From NCBI GenBank assembly GCA_021531795.1, contig JADYUL010000009.1, positions 19,619 through 83,618 of the forward strand: 64,000 bases of DNA, given 5' to 3'. Position 1 is the stretch's first letter, and each line of letters starts with the position of its first letter. The position numbers and the translations under genes are program-made. Under the pieces are notes generated by a model. That model did no database searches. It was not told where the DNA came from and was given only the letters and a program-made list of their open reading frames with translations. Below, piece by piece: positions 25,645-34,774 of this stretch. Source of the stretch: Lacrimispora saccharolytica. Its GTDB lineage: Bacteria; Bacillota; Clostridia; Lachnospirales; Lachnospiraceae.

Positions 25645-26649
25645 ATGGCAAAGAACAACCTTCATGGTTCAATTATTATTACTTACAGGTGTAATGCGCA
25701 CTGCAACATGTGTGATTGTTTTAAGGATCCGACGCGTCCGGAAGAAGAGATCGATCTTGCAACGCTTGAGAAGCTTCCGGAGATGGCGTTTACGAATATT
25801 ACCGGCGGAGAGACCTTTATCCGAAAGGATATAGGTGATATTGTCGAGCTTCTATACAAGAAAACTCCGAGAATCGTAATTTCTACCAACGGATATTTTA
25901 CCGACAGGATTATCGAACTGTGCGAGAGATTCCCTCAGATTGGAATTCGTATCTCGATTGAGGGTCTTGAGGAGACCAACAACGCCATAAGAGGTTTGCC
26001 GGATGGTTTCAATCGTGGTTACGGAACACTTCAGAAGCTCGTTGAGATGGGACACAAGGATGTTGGCTTTGGAATGACGGTTCAGGATATGAATTGCCAG
26101 GACCTGGTGCCTCTCTACCATCTTGCCAATGACCTCAATATGGAATTTGCAACAGCAACATTACATAACAGCTTTTATTTTAGAAAAACTGACAATAAGA
26201 TTGATGATAAATACAAGGTGAGCAAGGCTTTTGAGGAACTTATCAATGAGCTTCTAAAGAGCAAGAGCCCCAAGAAGTGGGGAAGGGCATACTTTAACCA
26301 CGGCCTGATCAATTACATATACGATCAGCCCAGGCTTCTGCCATGTGAGATGGGCACAAATGGTTTCTTCTTGGATCCCTATGGCAACGTGCTCCCCTGT
26401 AACGGCTCAACCGAGAAGATGGTTATGGGTAATCTTCATGAGAATACCTGGGATGAGATTTGGAACAGCAAGCAGGCTGCGGATGTCCGTAATCAGGTTA
26501 AGCATTGCGAGAAAAATTGCTGGATGATTGGCTCTGCTTCCCCCGCAATGAAGCAGCGCATCTGGGTTCCCGGCTGGTGGGTGATCAAGCACAAGCTCTT
26601 CATGGGAAATCGTTACAGTTTGGATGAAAACAACTTTATAGAAAAATAA
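25645..26649 (+). CDS. radical SAM protein with SPASM-like C-terminal cysteines
   Basis: Counted from the ATG at 25645 (GGGAGG four bases before), the 334-residue protein has the radical SAM motif CNAHCNMC with Cys16, Cys20 and Cys23, then NITGGETFIRKD, ISTNGYFT and RISIEGLEETN. The C-terminal part carries LPCEMGTNGFFLDPYGNVLPCNG and later CEKNC, as in SPASM/twitch proteins that bind extra iron-sulfur clusters. Such enzymes modify peptides or sugars and also occur in glycan loci. It is on the plus strand between inverted arrays 2 and 3, ended by a long perfect hairpin. The substrate is not evident; no small precursor peptide gene was seen beside it. Confidence 0.86.
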   Translation: MAKNNLHGSIIITYRCNAHCNMCDCFKDPTRPEEEIDLATLEKLPEMAFTNITGGETFIRKDIGDIVELLYKKTPRIVISTNGYFTDRIIELCERFPQIGIRISIEGLEETNNAIRGLPDGFNRGYGTLQKLVEMGHKDVGFGMTVQDMNCQDLVPLYHLANDLNMEFATATLHNSFYFRKTDNKIDDKYKVSKAFEELINELLKSKSPKKWGRAYFNHGLINYIYDQPRLLPCEMGTNGFFLDPYGNVLPCNGSTEKMVMGNLHENTWDEIWNSKQAADVRNQVKHCEKNCWMIGSASPAMKQRIWVPGWWVIKHKLFMGNRYSLDENNFIEK

Positions 26650-26680
26650 TATTCTGAGTAATAGTTTTATTTGGAGTTCT

Positions 26681-26717
26681 ACAACGAGGGCTATACATAA
26701 TGTATAGCCCTCGTTGT
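26681..26717 (+). terminator. intrinsic-type hairpin after the radical SAM gene
   Basis: A perfect 17-bp inverted repeat (ACAACGAGGGCTATACA and its complement) with a 3-base loop lies 32 bases past the stop codon. The T tract is poor, but the stem is very stable. Confidence 0.75.
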
Positions 26718-26735
26718 GTTATGTGAGGTTGATTG

Positions 26736-27633
26736 GCGCGGTGATATGTTGCGAGGGGATGTGGGTGTAATCGCGGGAAATTAAAGTGAGGTTGATTCGC
26801 GCGGGAGTATGTTGCGAAGGGGATGGAAGTATAATCGTGGGAAATTAAAGTGAGGTTGACTCGCGCGGGAGTACGTTGCGAAGGGATGTGAGTATATTCG
26901 CGGGAAATTAAGGTGAGATTGATTCGCGCGGGAGTATGTTGCGAGGGGATGTAGGTAGCATCGTGGGAAATTAATTGGGATACATCGGGATTGAGAGTAA
27001 ACTTTGAATTCCGATGTATTTTGGGATGGCGATTCTGGACGATACATCGGGATGGCTATCATTTGATGAATTCCGATGTATTTTGGTATGTCGATCTTTA
27101 GCGATACATCGGAAATAGTCTATATTGGCCCATCCCGATGTATATTTTATTTAGATTTGGACCCACGTACATCGGGATGGGTATCGAAATCTCAATCCCG
27201 ATGTATCGCCTACTGAAACCAGAGTAATAATACATCGGAAAGGCCCTAAATCAGGCATTTCCGATGTATGTGCCAAAAACCATATATTCCAGATACATCG
27301 GGATGCATCAAAAATATCAGATTCCGATGTATCCCAAAGAAGAATACATCGGAACTCCACAAAAATAGGCAATCCCGATGTATCCATCCCTCGAAATCTA
27401 TCAAATTAAGCAACCCGCGGCGCTACATACTTCCACCTGAAGCGAATCTCCGCGCAAATCATAGTGAAATACATCGGAACTCCATAAAATCAGGCAATCC
27501 CGATGTATCCATCCCTCGAAATCTATCAAAATAAGCAACCCGCGTTGCCACATACTTCCATCTGAAGCGAATCTCCGCGCAAATCATAGTGAAATACATC
27601 TAAACTCCCCAAAACCAGGCAATTCCGATGTAT
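26736..27633 (-). repeat. repeat array 3 (four B, nine A, two D elements), reverse orientation
   Basis: Four B elements come first (26736-26780, 26799-26844, 26863-26907, 26926-26970; period 63-64 bp). Nine A elements follow at 26980, 27042, 27104, 27167, 27230, 27293, 27344, 27469 and 27594, each 40 bp; the last has a damaged left arm (ATACATCTA). Two D elements of exactly 85 bp fill 27384-27468 and 27509-27593. The order is the mirror image of arrays 2 and 4. The last A element ends two bases before the stop codon of the minus-strand YfhO-like gene. Confidence 0.93.
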
Positions 27634-27635
27634 AA

Positions 27636-30245
27636 CTATTTATCCAGTATAGACACCTCGTCGTCGTCATCGTATTCGAAGTAATCAGCTTCGGAGCGTC
27701 TGAGGTAGACAACCAGAAGCATGATTAGCAGGGTGATGATTGAGGCTGCGACACCGATTATTAATCCCTCGGGGATATATCGAAGCTCTATCGTAAGGTT
27801 TGAACCGGGTTCCAGCTCCGCCTGCTGCAGGGCCTCAGTTACAGGGATGTACATCAAAGAGTCGAAGGCTTCTATAGGCTCTACGCGGATTCCCGCAACC
27901 TTGACATCCCAACCCTTTTCATAGGGAATTGTTGTGAATACACCTACATCAGAGCTTACTCCGTCGCCCACTGTGTACGATGAATCAAGTGTAAGCTTTA
28001 GGTGTGATGAGCTTATCTTCTCTACATTGGCAAGTCTTGGAATTACCTGATCATATGCCACATGAAGTGCACCGGTATCCTCTGTCATAAACAGAGCTGT
28101 ACCGAATTCATCCTCATCATCAGCCTTAATAACTATATTTATCTGCTCTCCACGCTTAAGGTATCCCAGATTCAGCACCTTCAGGCAATTGTCATTGCCG
28201 TAGTAGGTATAGAATTCTCCGTTAACATAGACCTCCATATTATCGAAGTCATCAATGAGGTCCGTCATATAGAAATACATTTCGCCGTCATATGTTGCGG
28301 TAACATTGTATTCCCTCTGAGGTCTGTTTGCGAACACCGATAGCTCCTCCACCTTCGCCGCCTTGAATATTTCCACAGATTCACCGATAAGCCTTGAATA
28401 AATATCCTCCTGGAAGGAGAAGGGATCAGTACTTTCACCACTCATCTGACTATAGGTTCCGACACCTATAGACAGAGCATACGGATTCTCATATGCCTGA
28501 ATCGTACCGTCACACACAAGCTTATAATCCTTATGAAGTCTCGGCGCGTGCGACTCATGTGTCAACAGGTACTTTATACCCAGTATTGAGTCCGCAGTCA
28601 CTGTATTGTCATGACCGTACTCAACATAGGAACCGTCATCGTTATATCCAAGCCTCTGAAGGAAGCTTCTCGAATACTTAAGACTCGCCGTATCACGACT
28701 CGTAACACCATTATAGGCATAGGCAAGCGAATCATTCTCAGAACTCGGCGACCAGGTCTCCATTCGATAGAAGCCCGAATCAAGTGCTTTGACCTTATCT
28801 ACCGCCTCCGAATTATTTTGGTTGCTCTCATTATGCTCATAGGCCGTCAGCTCCTTCACGCTCTCAGCCCTATAGATAAACACATCGTTGATCCCCAGGT
28901 CTGTAAACTGCACCAGCACAAGCAGAAGAGCTGCCATTGCCCGAATACTGCGATGCTTTGAGAATATAATAACGGCTGTTGTCAGATATGCGACAACCAC
29001 AATAACCACATTTATTCCTATTCTCCAGTTCGCAACCTTACTACTTAGCGCAAACACCAGCAGAAAGGCAAGCGACGGAAGCATACCCAGGCAAAACCGC
29101 TTCGTACTAAGTTCCCGAAGAAGGCATACACTGTGTGAAGCAATTGTGATCATCGTAAATACACACATGATGGCCTCGCGGTAGGGGAACTCCGTATGCT
29201 CCACTCCCACATGCCAGAGCCTGTTCATATCATTTATATAGAAGGACGCGAAGAAGATAAGCAGAAGCACCAGCATGCTGAGTCTTTCCTGCCATCTGAT
29301 CTTTGAATTAACGAAATATAAACCGCACAGTACAATAATAACGGTACCCGCAAATAACAGCGGTGCGCCCCAATATACCTCGCTTCCATCCGAAGAAAGT
29401 GAGAACAACTTGGATATAATATCACCTGCTTTGATGTGCATCACCAGAGTAGCTACATCGGATGACTGACCCTTAAGCATGTCATTAGCCCTAAGCTCAA
29501 TAAAGGTCGGTATGATCAGCGCCGAATCGAGACCTACGGCCAGCACTGTTCCCAGGCCAAAGCGATAGAGGACCTGTGAGATGTTTCGCTCCTTGGCCAC
29601 CCACATCCTGGTCAGGGTCCAGAACAGAACAAAGATTAACACCATGTAGGATATATAATAATTGAGAACCAGGCTCACAGCGATACAGATTACATATCCT
29701 AAGATCTTACCGTCATGAATGAGCCTCTCTGTCATAAAAATAATAACAGGAAGCATGATCAGGACGTCCAGCCACATTATATTCACTGCATTGGCAACAA
29801 TATATGCACATAGACCATAAGCCACACTGCACAGATAGGTGCTCTTTCCACTGAACCTCTGAAGGAATAAATCCATTGTAAATGATGCAAGAGCAAGCTT
29901 GATTCCAATAACAATTGTTATTCCGGAAACCAGCATGCTGTCAGGCAATAACCCTAATATGATCATGAACGGGCTTGTAAGGAAATATGTAAAGAATCCA
30001 AGGGTACCACAACCCAGCGTCGTTGAGAAGGAATAGAAGATATTATTCTCTCCCCTAAGCACACTTCCGTAATATGACATAAAGTCCGCATACATAGTCT
30101 TCATATCATATACAAGCCAGGTATGATTTCCAAAGGGCGCAATCTTACAGACTAAGCACATCACAATATACATAACAAATGTTATGAATAGCGCCATCCC
30201 GGCATGAGCCATATTCAGTTTTAAGCTCTTTTCATTTTCTTTCAT
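27636..30245 (-). CDS. YfhO-like bacterial membrane protein
   Basis: The 869-residue protein has 12-14 membrane helices in its first 470 residues, a large extracellular part (about 480-830) and a final helix with the acidic tail DYFEYDDDDEVSILDK. The start (PFGNHTWLVYDMKTMYADFMSYYGSVLRGEN) and EFPYREAIMCVF are typical of YfhO proteins, which glycosylate lipoteichoic acid or surface glycans using polyprenyl-phosphate sugars on the outer face. It is the last gene of the long minus-strand exopolysaccharide operon, directly followed by array 3. Confidence 0.88.
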   Translation of the reverse strand: MKENEKSLKLNMAHAGMALFITFVMYIVMCLVCKIAPFGNHTWLVYDMKTMYADFMSYYGSVLRGENNIFYSFSTTLGCGTLGFFTYFLTSPFMIILGLLPDSMLVSGITIVIGIKLALASFTMDLFLQRFSGKSTYLCSVAYGLCAYIVANAVNIMWLDVLIMLPVIIFMTERLIHDGKILGYVICIAVSLVLNYYISYMVLIFVLFWTLTRMWVAKERNISQVLYRFGLGTVLAVGLDSALIIPTFIELRANDMLKGQSSDVATLVMHIKAGDIISKLFSLSSDGSEVYWGAPLLFAGTVIIVLCGLYFVNSKIRWQERLSMLVLLLIFFASFYINDMNRLWHVGVEHTEFPYREAIMCVFTMITIASHSVCLLRELSTKRFCLGMLPSLAFLLVFALSSKVANWRIGINVVIVVVAYLTTAVIIFSKHRSIRAMAALLLVLVQFTDLGINDVFIYRAESVKELTAYEHNESNQNNSEAVDKVKALDSGFYRMETWSPSSENDSLAYAYNGVTSRDTASLKYSRSFLQRLGYNDDGSYVEYGHDNTVTADSILGIKYLLTHESHAPRLHKDYKLVCDGTIQAYENPYALSIGVGTYSQMSGESTDPFSFQEDIYSRLIGESVEIFKAAKVEELSVFANRPQREYNVTATYDGEMYFYMTDLIDDFDNMEVYVNGEFYTYYGNDNCLKVLNLGYLKRGEQINIVIKADDEDEFGTALFMTEDTGALHVAYDQVIPRLANVEKISSSHLKLTLDSSYTVGDGVSSDVGVFTTIPYEKGWDVKVAGIRVEPIEAFDSLMYIPVTEALQQAELEPGSNLTIELRYIPEGLIIGVAASIITLLIMLLVVYLRRSEADYFEYDDDDEVSILDK

Positions 30246-30299
30246 ATCCCTGATTAATATGGACTACGCATTATTTATTCCTGCGTAATATCAGCCGTC

Positions 30300-31304
30300 C
30301 TAATTCGCACCCTTAAGCCTCATCAGCACGCGATGAAGGCCTCTAACAGTACGTGGTGCTACTGTCAACAGCATAAGATATACCCTGTTCTTATTTGTAA
30401 GATAGGGATTAGTCATAGTTGCACGCACGTTTTGCCTAAGATATCTTACCACATTCACGTAGAAATGATTATCTTTTTTCATCTGCTCCACCGGAATGTG
30501 CAGCAGATAATCCAGCCTCTGGAACAGCGCAAATCGCTTTGCAACCACCTTAAGCGACGGATATTTCCGCTCAACCAGCGCCTCCGCCATGTCCGCGTTA
30601 TCAACAATGTCTACATATACGCGGCTGAATTCACTCTTATCGCGCTTACGCGTGTTGCTGTTCAGCCTGTAGTAGACGTGGTAGGCCTGCCTCGGTAAGG
30701 TCACGAAGCTGTCGACCTCATTAAGCATATCAAGAAGAAGAGCGAAGTCTTCATTGAGCCTTCCTTCGGGAAAAGCGCGGGTACTGAATAATTCCCTCCT
30801 GCAGAGTCTGGTACAGAAGCTCGCGTCTCCCCTGTGCATCAGAAGTTCACGCACCGCCTCCTCGTTGGTTATTAATTCCTCTCTGTCAGGCGGAATGCAG
30901 ACATCAGGTCTCCTTAGTCCGTCTGTATCAATCTCATCTCTGGATATCTGGATCATTGGGCAGTGAAAACGTGCCTCCGCATCCATCATAAGGCTTACAA
31001 AATCGCTGTCGACATAGTCATCGCTGTCAACAAAGCCTATAAAATCACCGGTCGCCTTACTGATACCCAGGTTTCTGGCTGACGAGGAACCGCCGTTTTC
31101 CTTACGAAACAGTCTGATCCTTCCTGTTGTATCCTCATCTTTAAGTTTATTACAGGTATTCTGCGTCTCATCATCTGAACCGTCGTCAACAAGGATCACC
31201 TCCAGGTTATCATAATCCTGGTTCACAACCGACATGACACACCTTCTTAGGAGATTCTCTTCTATATTGTAAACTGGTATTATTATCGATACTTTCTTGC
31301 TCAT
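30300..31304 (-). CDS. GT2 family glycosyltransferase
   Basis: The 334-residue GT-A enzyme shows VSIIIPVYNIEENLLRRC, VDDGSDDETQN, NGGSSSARNLGIS and the metal motif FVDSDDYVD (about 92-100), plus a C-terminal helical half. It is cytoplasmic and adds a sugar to a lipid-linked chain. A 9-base gap separates it from the upstream GT4 gene. Sugar specificity cannot be told. Confidence 0.88.
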   Translation of the reverse strand: MSKKVSIIIPVYNIEENLLRRCVMSVVNQDYDNLEVILVDDGSDDETQNTCNKLKDEDTTGRIRLFRKENGGSSSARNLGISKATGDFIGFVDSDDYVDSDFVSLMMDAEARFHCPMIQISRDEIDTDGLRRPDVCIPPDREELITNEEAVRELLMHRGDASFCTRLCRRELFSTRAFPEGRLNEDFALLLDMLNEVDSFVTLPRQAYHVYYRLNSNTRKRDKSEFSRVYVDIVDNADMAEALVERKYPSLKVVAKRFALFQRLDYLLHIPVEQMKKDNHFYVNVVRYLRQNVRATMTNPYLTNKNRVYLMLLTVAPRTVRGLHRVLMRLKGAN

Positions 31305-31313
31305 ATTTTTAGC

Positions 31314-32594
31314 TCAATTCACAAACTTACTTCCCTTGAAGAAGCCCGGCTTTATAACCGGCGCCACCGACAACGGACCTGAAGCGAAGCCAAAGTCCTG
31401 TACGCGAACCAACCTGTTCTTATCAGCTAAATCATCACGATTGCAGGCGGATATTATCTTTTCATACGCTTCAATTACGCGTTTCGCTGCGACTTCACCA
31501 TTCCATTCGTCAGCTATGGTTCGGTATGCATTTATCCCAAGATCCGCGATTTTCCCGGGGTAGTTCACAAGTAACATGACCTTATCAAGCATGTCCTCGT
31601 AGCTTGCCTGATATGTTAAGCCGTTACTGCCATTCCTTATCAGGTAAGGTGCACAGCCAACCTCCTCGTTTGCAATCACTGCGCAGCCGGCATTCATAGC
31701 CTCGTTGACGACAGCACCCCAGCCCTCAAGATAATTGCTGGTGAAGATATGGATGTGGCACTTCTCCATAACATCTCTTGTTGCCTCGGGGGAGAGCATG
31801 CCATGGAAGGTGATGTAGTGGTCAATCAGCCTGTATTCAGCCTCTGCCTTGAGTTCCTCCTCCAGTTCGCCCGAGCCAATCATATGTATATGGAAGCGAA
31901 TGCCTCGCCTGTTGAGATCATCTGCCAGACGGATCATGAAGCCCGGATTCTTAAGTTCTATGAAGCGTCCCGCCCAAACGATGTTAATCTCTTCCTTAGT
32001 CAGCACCAGTCCCTGAATGGGAAGTTCTTCCGGATGCTCAATATTCAGAGTGTGAAGCTTCGCCTTCTTGCCTTGAAGTTCACTTACATTCTCAACCTTC
32101 CTAAACGGCGGAAAGTATCCAAACCTGTACTTCCTGTGCGGATATGCACCGATAAGCTTATAATCCGAGGCTACATATGCACCGTTACAGAGAAGATAAA
32201 CCGGATATTTCTTAAGGCTGATATGCTCGCGATACTTCCGTGCAAGCCCCTTAGGAGATATGAACCTCCACTGGCCCTCTCTGTAGATTCGCTCGCTGAT
32301 TCGAAAGACCGGCTTACCGCTTCTTAGCCCGCCACTTACAATAGTCTCATCTTCGATCCATCCGACGATCAGAAGATCTGCCTCGTCGATAGCCCTCCTT
32401 GCCTTGTCAGGCTCCTTATAGTTTTCAATAACATATGGTATTGTTGTCGGGTCCACAGCCCAGCCCATGTCTATTCTCTTCTGTTCCATAGGCATGGTCT
32501 GAACGAAGGAGTACTCCTCGCACAATTCAAACATTGCATCCGAGAAAGGCAGCTGATGATGACTTATGTAGTTGGAAACCATAGTAATTCTCAT
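31314..32594 (-). CDS. GT4 family glycosyltransferase
   Basis: The 426-residue GT-B enzyme starts RITMVSNYISHHQLPFSDAM. Its C-terminal donor domain has INIVWAGRFIELKNPGFM, IHMIGSGELEEEL and the donor-binding EGWGAVVNEAMNAGCAVIA (Glu-x7-Glu type). The N-terminal start resembles glycosyltransferases of repeat-unit assembly. It is 9 bases from both neighbours' boundaries in the operon. Confidence 0.86.
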   Translation of the reverse strand: MRITMVSNYISHHQLPFSDAMFELCEEYSFVQTMPMEQKRIDMGWAVDPTTIPYVIENYKEPDKARRAIDEADLLIVGWIEDETIVSGGLRSGKPVFRISERIYREGQWRFISPKGLARKYREHISLKKYPVYLLCNGAYVASDYKLIGAYPHRKYRFGYFPPFRKVENVSELQGKKAKLHTLNIEHPEELPIQGLVLTKEEINIVWAGRFIELKNPGFMIRLADDLNRRGIRFHIHMIGSGELEEELKAEAEYRLIDHYITFHGMLSPEATRDVMEKCHIHIFTSNYLEGWGAVVNEAMNAGCAVIANEEVGCAPYLIRNGSNGLTYQASYEDMLDKVMLLVNYPGKIADLGINAYRTIADEWNGEVAAKRVIEAYEKIISACNRDDLADKNRLVRVQDFGFASGPLSVAPVIKPGFFKGSKFVN

Positions 32595-32603
32595 ATTATT
32601 CCC

Positions 32604-33890
32604 TTAGCTTAGAATCTCATTATATATCTCAATGAGCCTCATAAAGTTCACATCCGCATCATGAGTGAGCCTTGCTCTATGAGCTCCTCTCTGCGACAGT
32701 CTGAGCGCCAGATTATCATCATTCCAGATTCTGATCACATCCTCAGCGAGTCCCTCCGCATTGCACGCCTCAAAGAGTAATCCCTCTTCCTCTTCCGCTA
32801 TGAGCGACGGAATTCCTCCTACCCTGCTTGCAACCACCGGCACCCCCAGAAGCATCGCTTCACCCATGGAGTTGGGAGAATTCTCAATCGACGATGCACA
32901 AACATAAGTGTGACAGTTCAGATACTCTCGCTTCATTTCTTCAGCGTTAAGCCTTCCTAAGAATTCTACCTTACCCTCAAGACCATAGGACTTAATCAGA
33001 TTATTCAGATACTTACCGTAACTGCCAAGCTTTATTCGATCCTTAAGACATGAATTGGCGCAGATATTGGCTCCTGCCACTCTTACCCTCACGTCCAGGA
33101 ACTTATTCTTTATATCCGACATTGCCTCTAACAGAATATGGAAGCCCTTCAGACTGTAGTCAGCCTGGCTTACGAATAACACATGTTTTCTACATGATTC
33201 TATATCCCAGCCTCCTTCATAGAAGGGCGTTCTTAAGGTTTCATTCATTGCAAAATAGCGTGCACTTTCGTTCAACCCCTCGACAATGCTCTTATCGAAG
33301 TCGGTTCTGCCCGTGATGTTTGGACAATTCCTTATGGCTTCCTTCTCCCATTCTCCGCGCTCTAAGAACTTGGCCTGCTGGTTGGCAATATTATCATGCT
33401 TTATTATATCCCTGAAGGTATATCCGTTCACAACCTCCTCAGGAAGGTCACAGGTATATTCCTCACCACAGCGAAAGATTACTCCCTGAATTCCAATAAG
33501 CATCTTAGGTGCCGATTCACCGAGCTTATTAATTGTTCTTACCATAGCAAGGGTATGTCCGTATTCGGTTCCGAAGATATGCACAAGATCAGGCTTGGCT
33601 TTCTTAAGAATCTCACCAAACCTCGCCTCCGCAAGCAGACTGTATCGCTCCGGATGCTTCCTGTCCTCAAAGTAGGCAAAACAGGGAATCACGCCTGAAG
33701 CAAGACTAACCTCACTGTCCTTAATCTCATCCTCACTTCCGACGGGATAACAGATTGACAAAGAAAGCATATCCTCCCTGACTATCCTCGACAGGGCACC
33801 GCTTATCCAGCCCTCCTTGTTACTTCCCTCTCTATTCAGTTGTTCGGCCACCATCGGTGGCAGCTCATTGAGCAACCAAAGAATCTTCAT
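32604..33890 (-). CDS. GT4 family glycosyltransferase
   Basis: The 428-residue GT-B enzyme starts KILWLLNELPPMVAEQL, with the donor domain marked by HVLFVSQADYSLKGFHILLE, RVRVAGANI and SIENSPNSMGEAMLLGVPVV, where the Glu residues bind the donor sugar nucleotide. It begins three bases after the stop of the upstream GT2 gene, so translation is probably coupled. Role: addition of one sugar in the repeat unit of the fucose-containing polysaccharide (inferred from the cluster). Confidence 0.87.
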   Translation of the reverse strand: MKILWLLNELPPMVAEQLNREGSNKEGWISGALSRIVREDMLSLSICYPVGSEDEIKDSEVSLASGVIPCFAYFEDRKHPERYSLLAEARFGEILKKAKPDLVHIFGTEYGHTLAMVRTINKLGESAPKMLIGIQGVIFRCGEEYTCDLPEEVVNGYTFRDIIKHDNIANQQAKFLERGEWEKEAIRNCPNITGRTDFDKSIVEGLNESARYFAMNETLRTPFYEGGWDIESCRKHVLFVSQADYSLKGFHILLEAMSDIKNKFLDVRVRVAGANICANSCLKDRIKLGSYGKYLNNLIKSYGLEGKVEFLGRLNAEEMKREYLNCHTYVCASSIENSPNSMGEAMLLGVPVVASRVGGIPSLIAEEEEGLLFEACNAEGLAEDVIRIWNDDNLALRLSQRGAHRARLTHDADVNFMRLIEIYNEILS

Positions 33891-33893
33891 CTT

Positions 33894-34763
33894 TCACCTG
33901 GATTTGTATATCATGGTCTTCACTTTATTATACATTTTTGAGAAATGCTCACTCTCCGCCAGACGTGTTCTTAACGGCTGGAGTGTAAGAGCCATTATCA
34001 TACGATACTTTATAGCCTTGCGTCCCATATAGTGGTCTGTGATTTCACGATGCTCAGAGGCCGACTTCAGTCTGTTCTCTGCAGTTTCTGAGAAACCACC
34101 GCCCTCGTACCTGCAGATCACTCTCTCCATATGATGAGCGTTAGCTCCCTCTTCATATATACAGTATAGGAAGTGCTCGTAATCGGCGCGAACTCTGTAT
34201 TTTAATTCATAACCTCTGTTATCGAATAATCTCCGGTCATAGAAGCACACCTGATGACAGGGTACATTGCGGTACAGGGCAAAATCATTTATCTTCGGAG
34301 CAGAGCTTACCCTGGTTTTCGTCATAAGATTGAACTGGTCGCCGTAGAATATATTTAGACTATCAGCGGAAATCCCCTGCTCTTCTATGTAATCATTTAC
34401 ATCTCCAAGCACCTGCCTGTCTGAGAAGGTATCTCCGCAGTTAAGATGGAGGATGTATTCCTTGTCCGTGGTAGGGTTTGCCCCACCTTTACACTCATTA
34501 GTCGACTCAACACACTTAAGCGACTCCACAGCCACATTCATCGCATCATAGATTCCTTTGTCGGGAGCCTCGATTATTGTGGTACGCGCACTTTTAAAGT
34601 CATCGAAGTATCCACTGTCGCGAAGAATGTTCAGGCTATTGTCAGTCGACGCGCCATCTTTTATCACAACTCGATAGTCCCAGAAATCCTGCGAATAGAT
34701 GCTGTCGAGAGTTGTCTTCAGTTTTTCACCCGGATTGTAGGTCACAACAATAATATCAAACAT
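33894..34763 (-). CDS. GT2 family glycosyltransferase (WcaA/amylovoran-type)
   Basis: Counted from the ATG at 34763 (GAGGG six bases before), the 289-residue enzyme shows FDIIVVTYNPGEKLKTTLDS, VIKDGASTDNS, EAPDKGIYDAMNVAV and LHLNCGDTFSD. The DKGIYDAMN segment is a mark of colanic/amylovoran-type GT2 enzymes. A longer frame upstream would overlap the EpsG-like gene and lacks a better start. It acts in the cytoplasm on lipid-linked intermediates. Confidence 0.87.
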   Translation of the reverse strand: MFDIIVVTYNPGEKLKTTLDSIYSQDFWDYRVVIKDGASTDNSLNILRDSGYFDDFKSARTTIIEAPDKGIYDAMNVAVESLKCVESTNECKGGANPTTDKEYILHLNCGDTFSDRQVLGDVNDYIEEQGISADSLNIFYGDQFNLMTKTRVSSAPKINDFALYRNVPCHQVCFYDRRLFDNRGYELKYRVRADYEHFLYCIYEEGANAHHMERVICRYEGGGFSETAENRLKSASEHREITDHYMGRKAIKYRMIMALTLQPLRTRLAESEHFSKMYNKVKTMIYKSR

Positions 34764-34774
34764 ATTTTTCCCTC

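Noticed and set aside
23764..27633. REP-associated tyrosine transposase or other transposase linked to the repeats
   Set aside because: Neither plus-strand protein between arrays 2 and 3 has the His-hydrophobe-His/Tyr pattern of such enzymes; one is PD-(D/E)XK-like, the other radical SAM.
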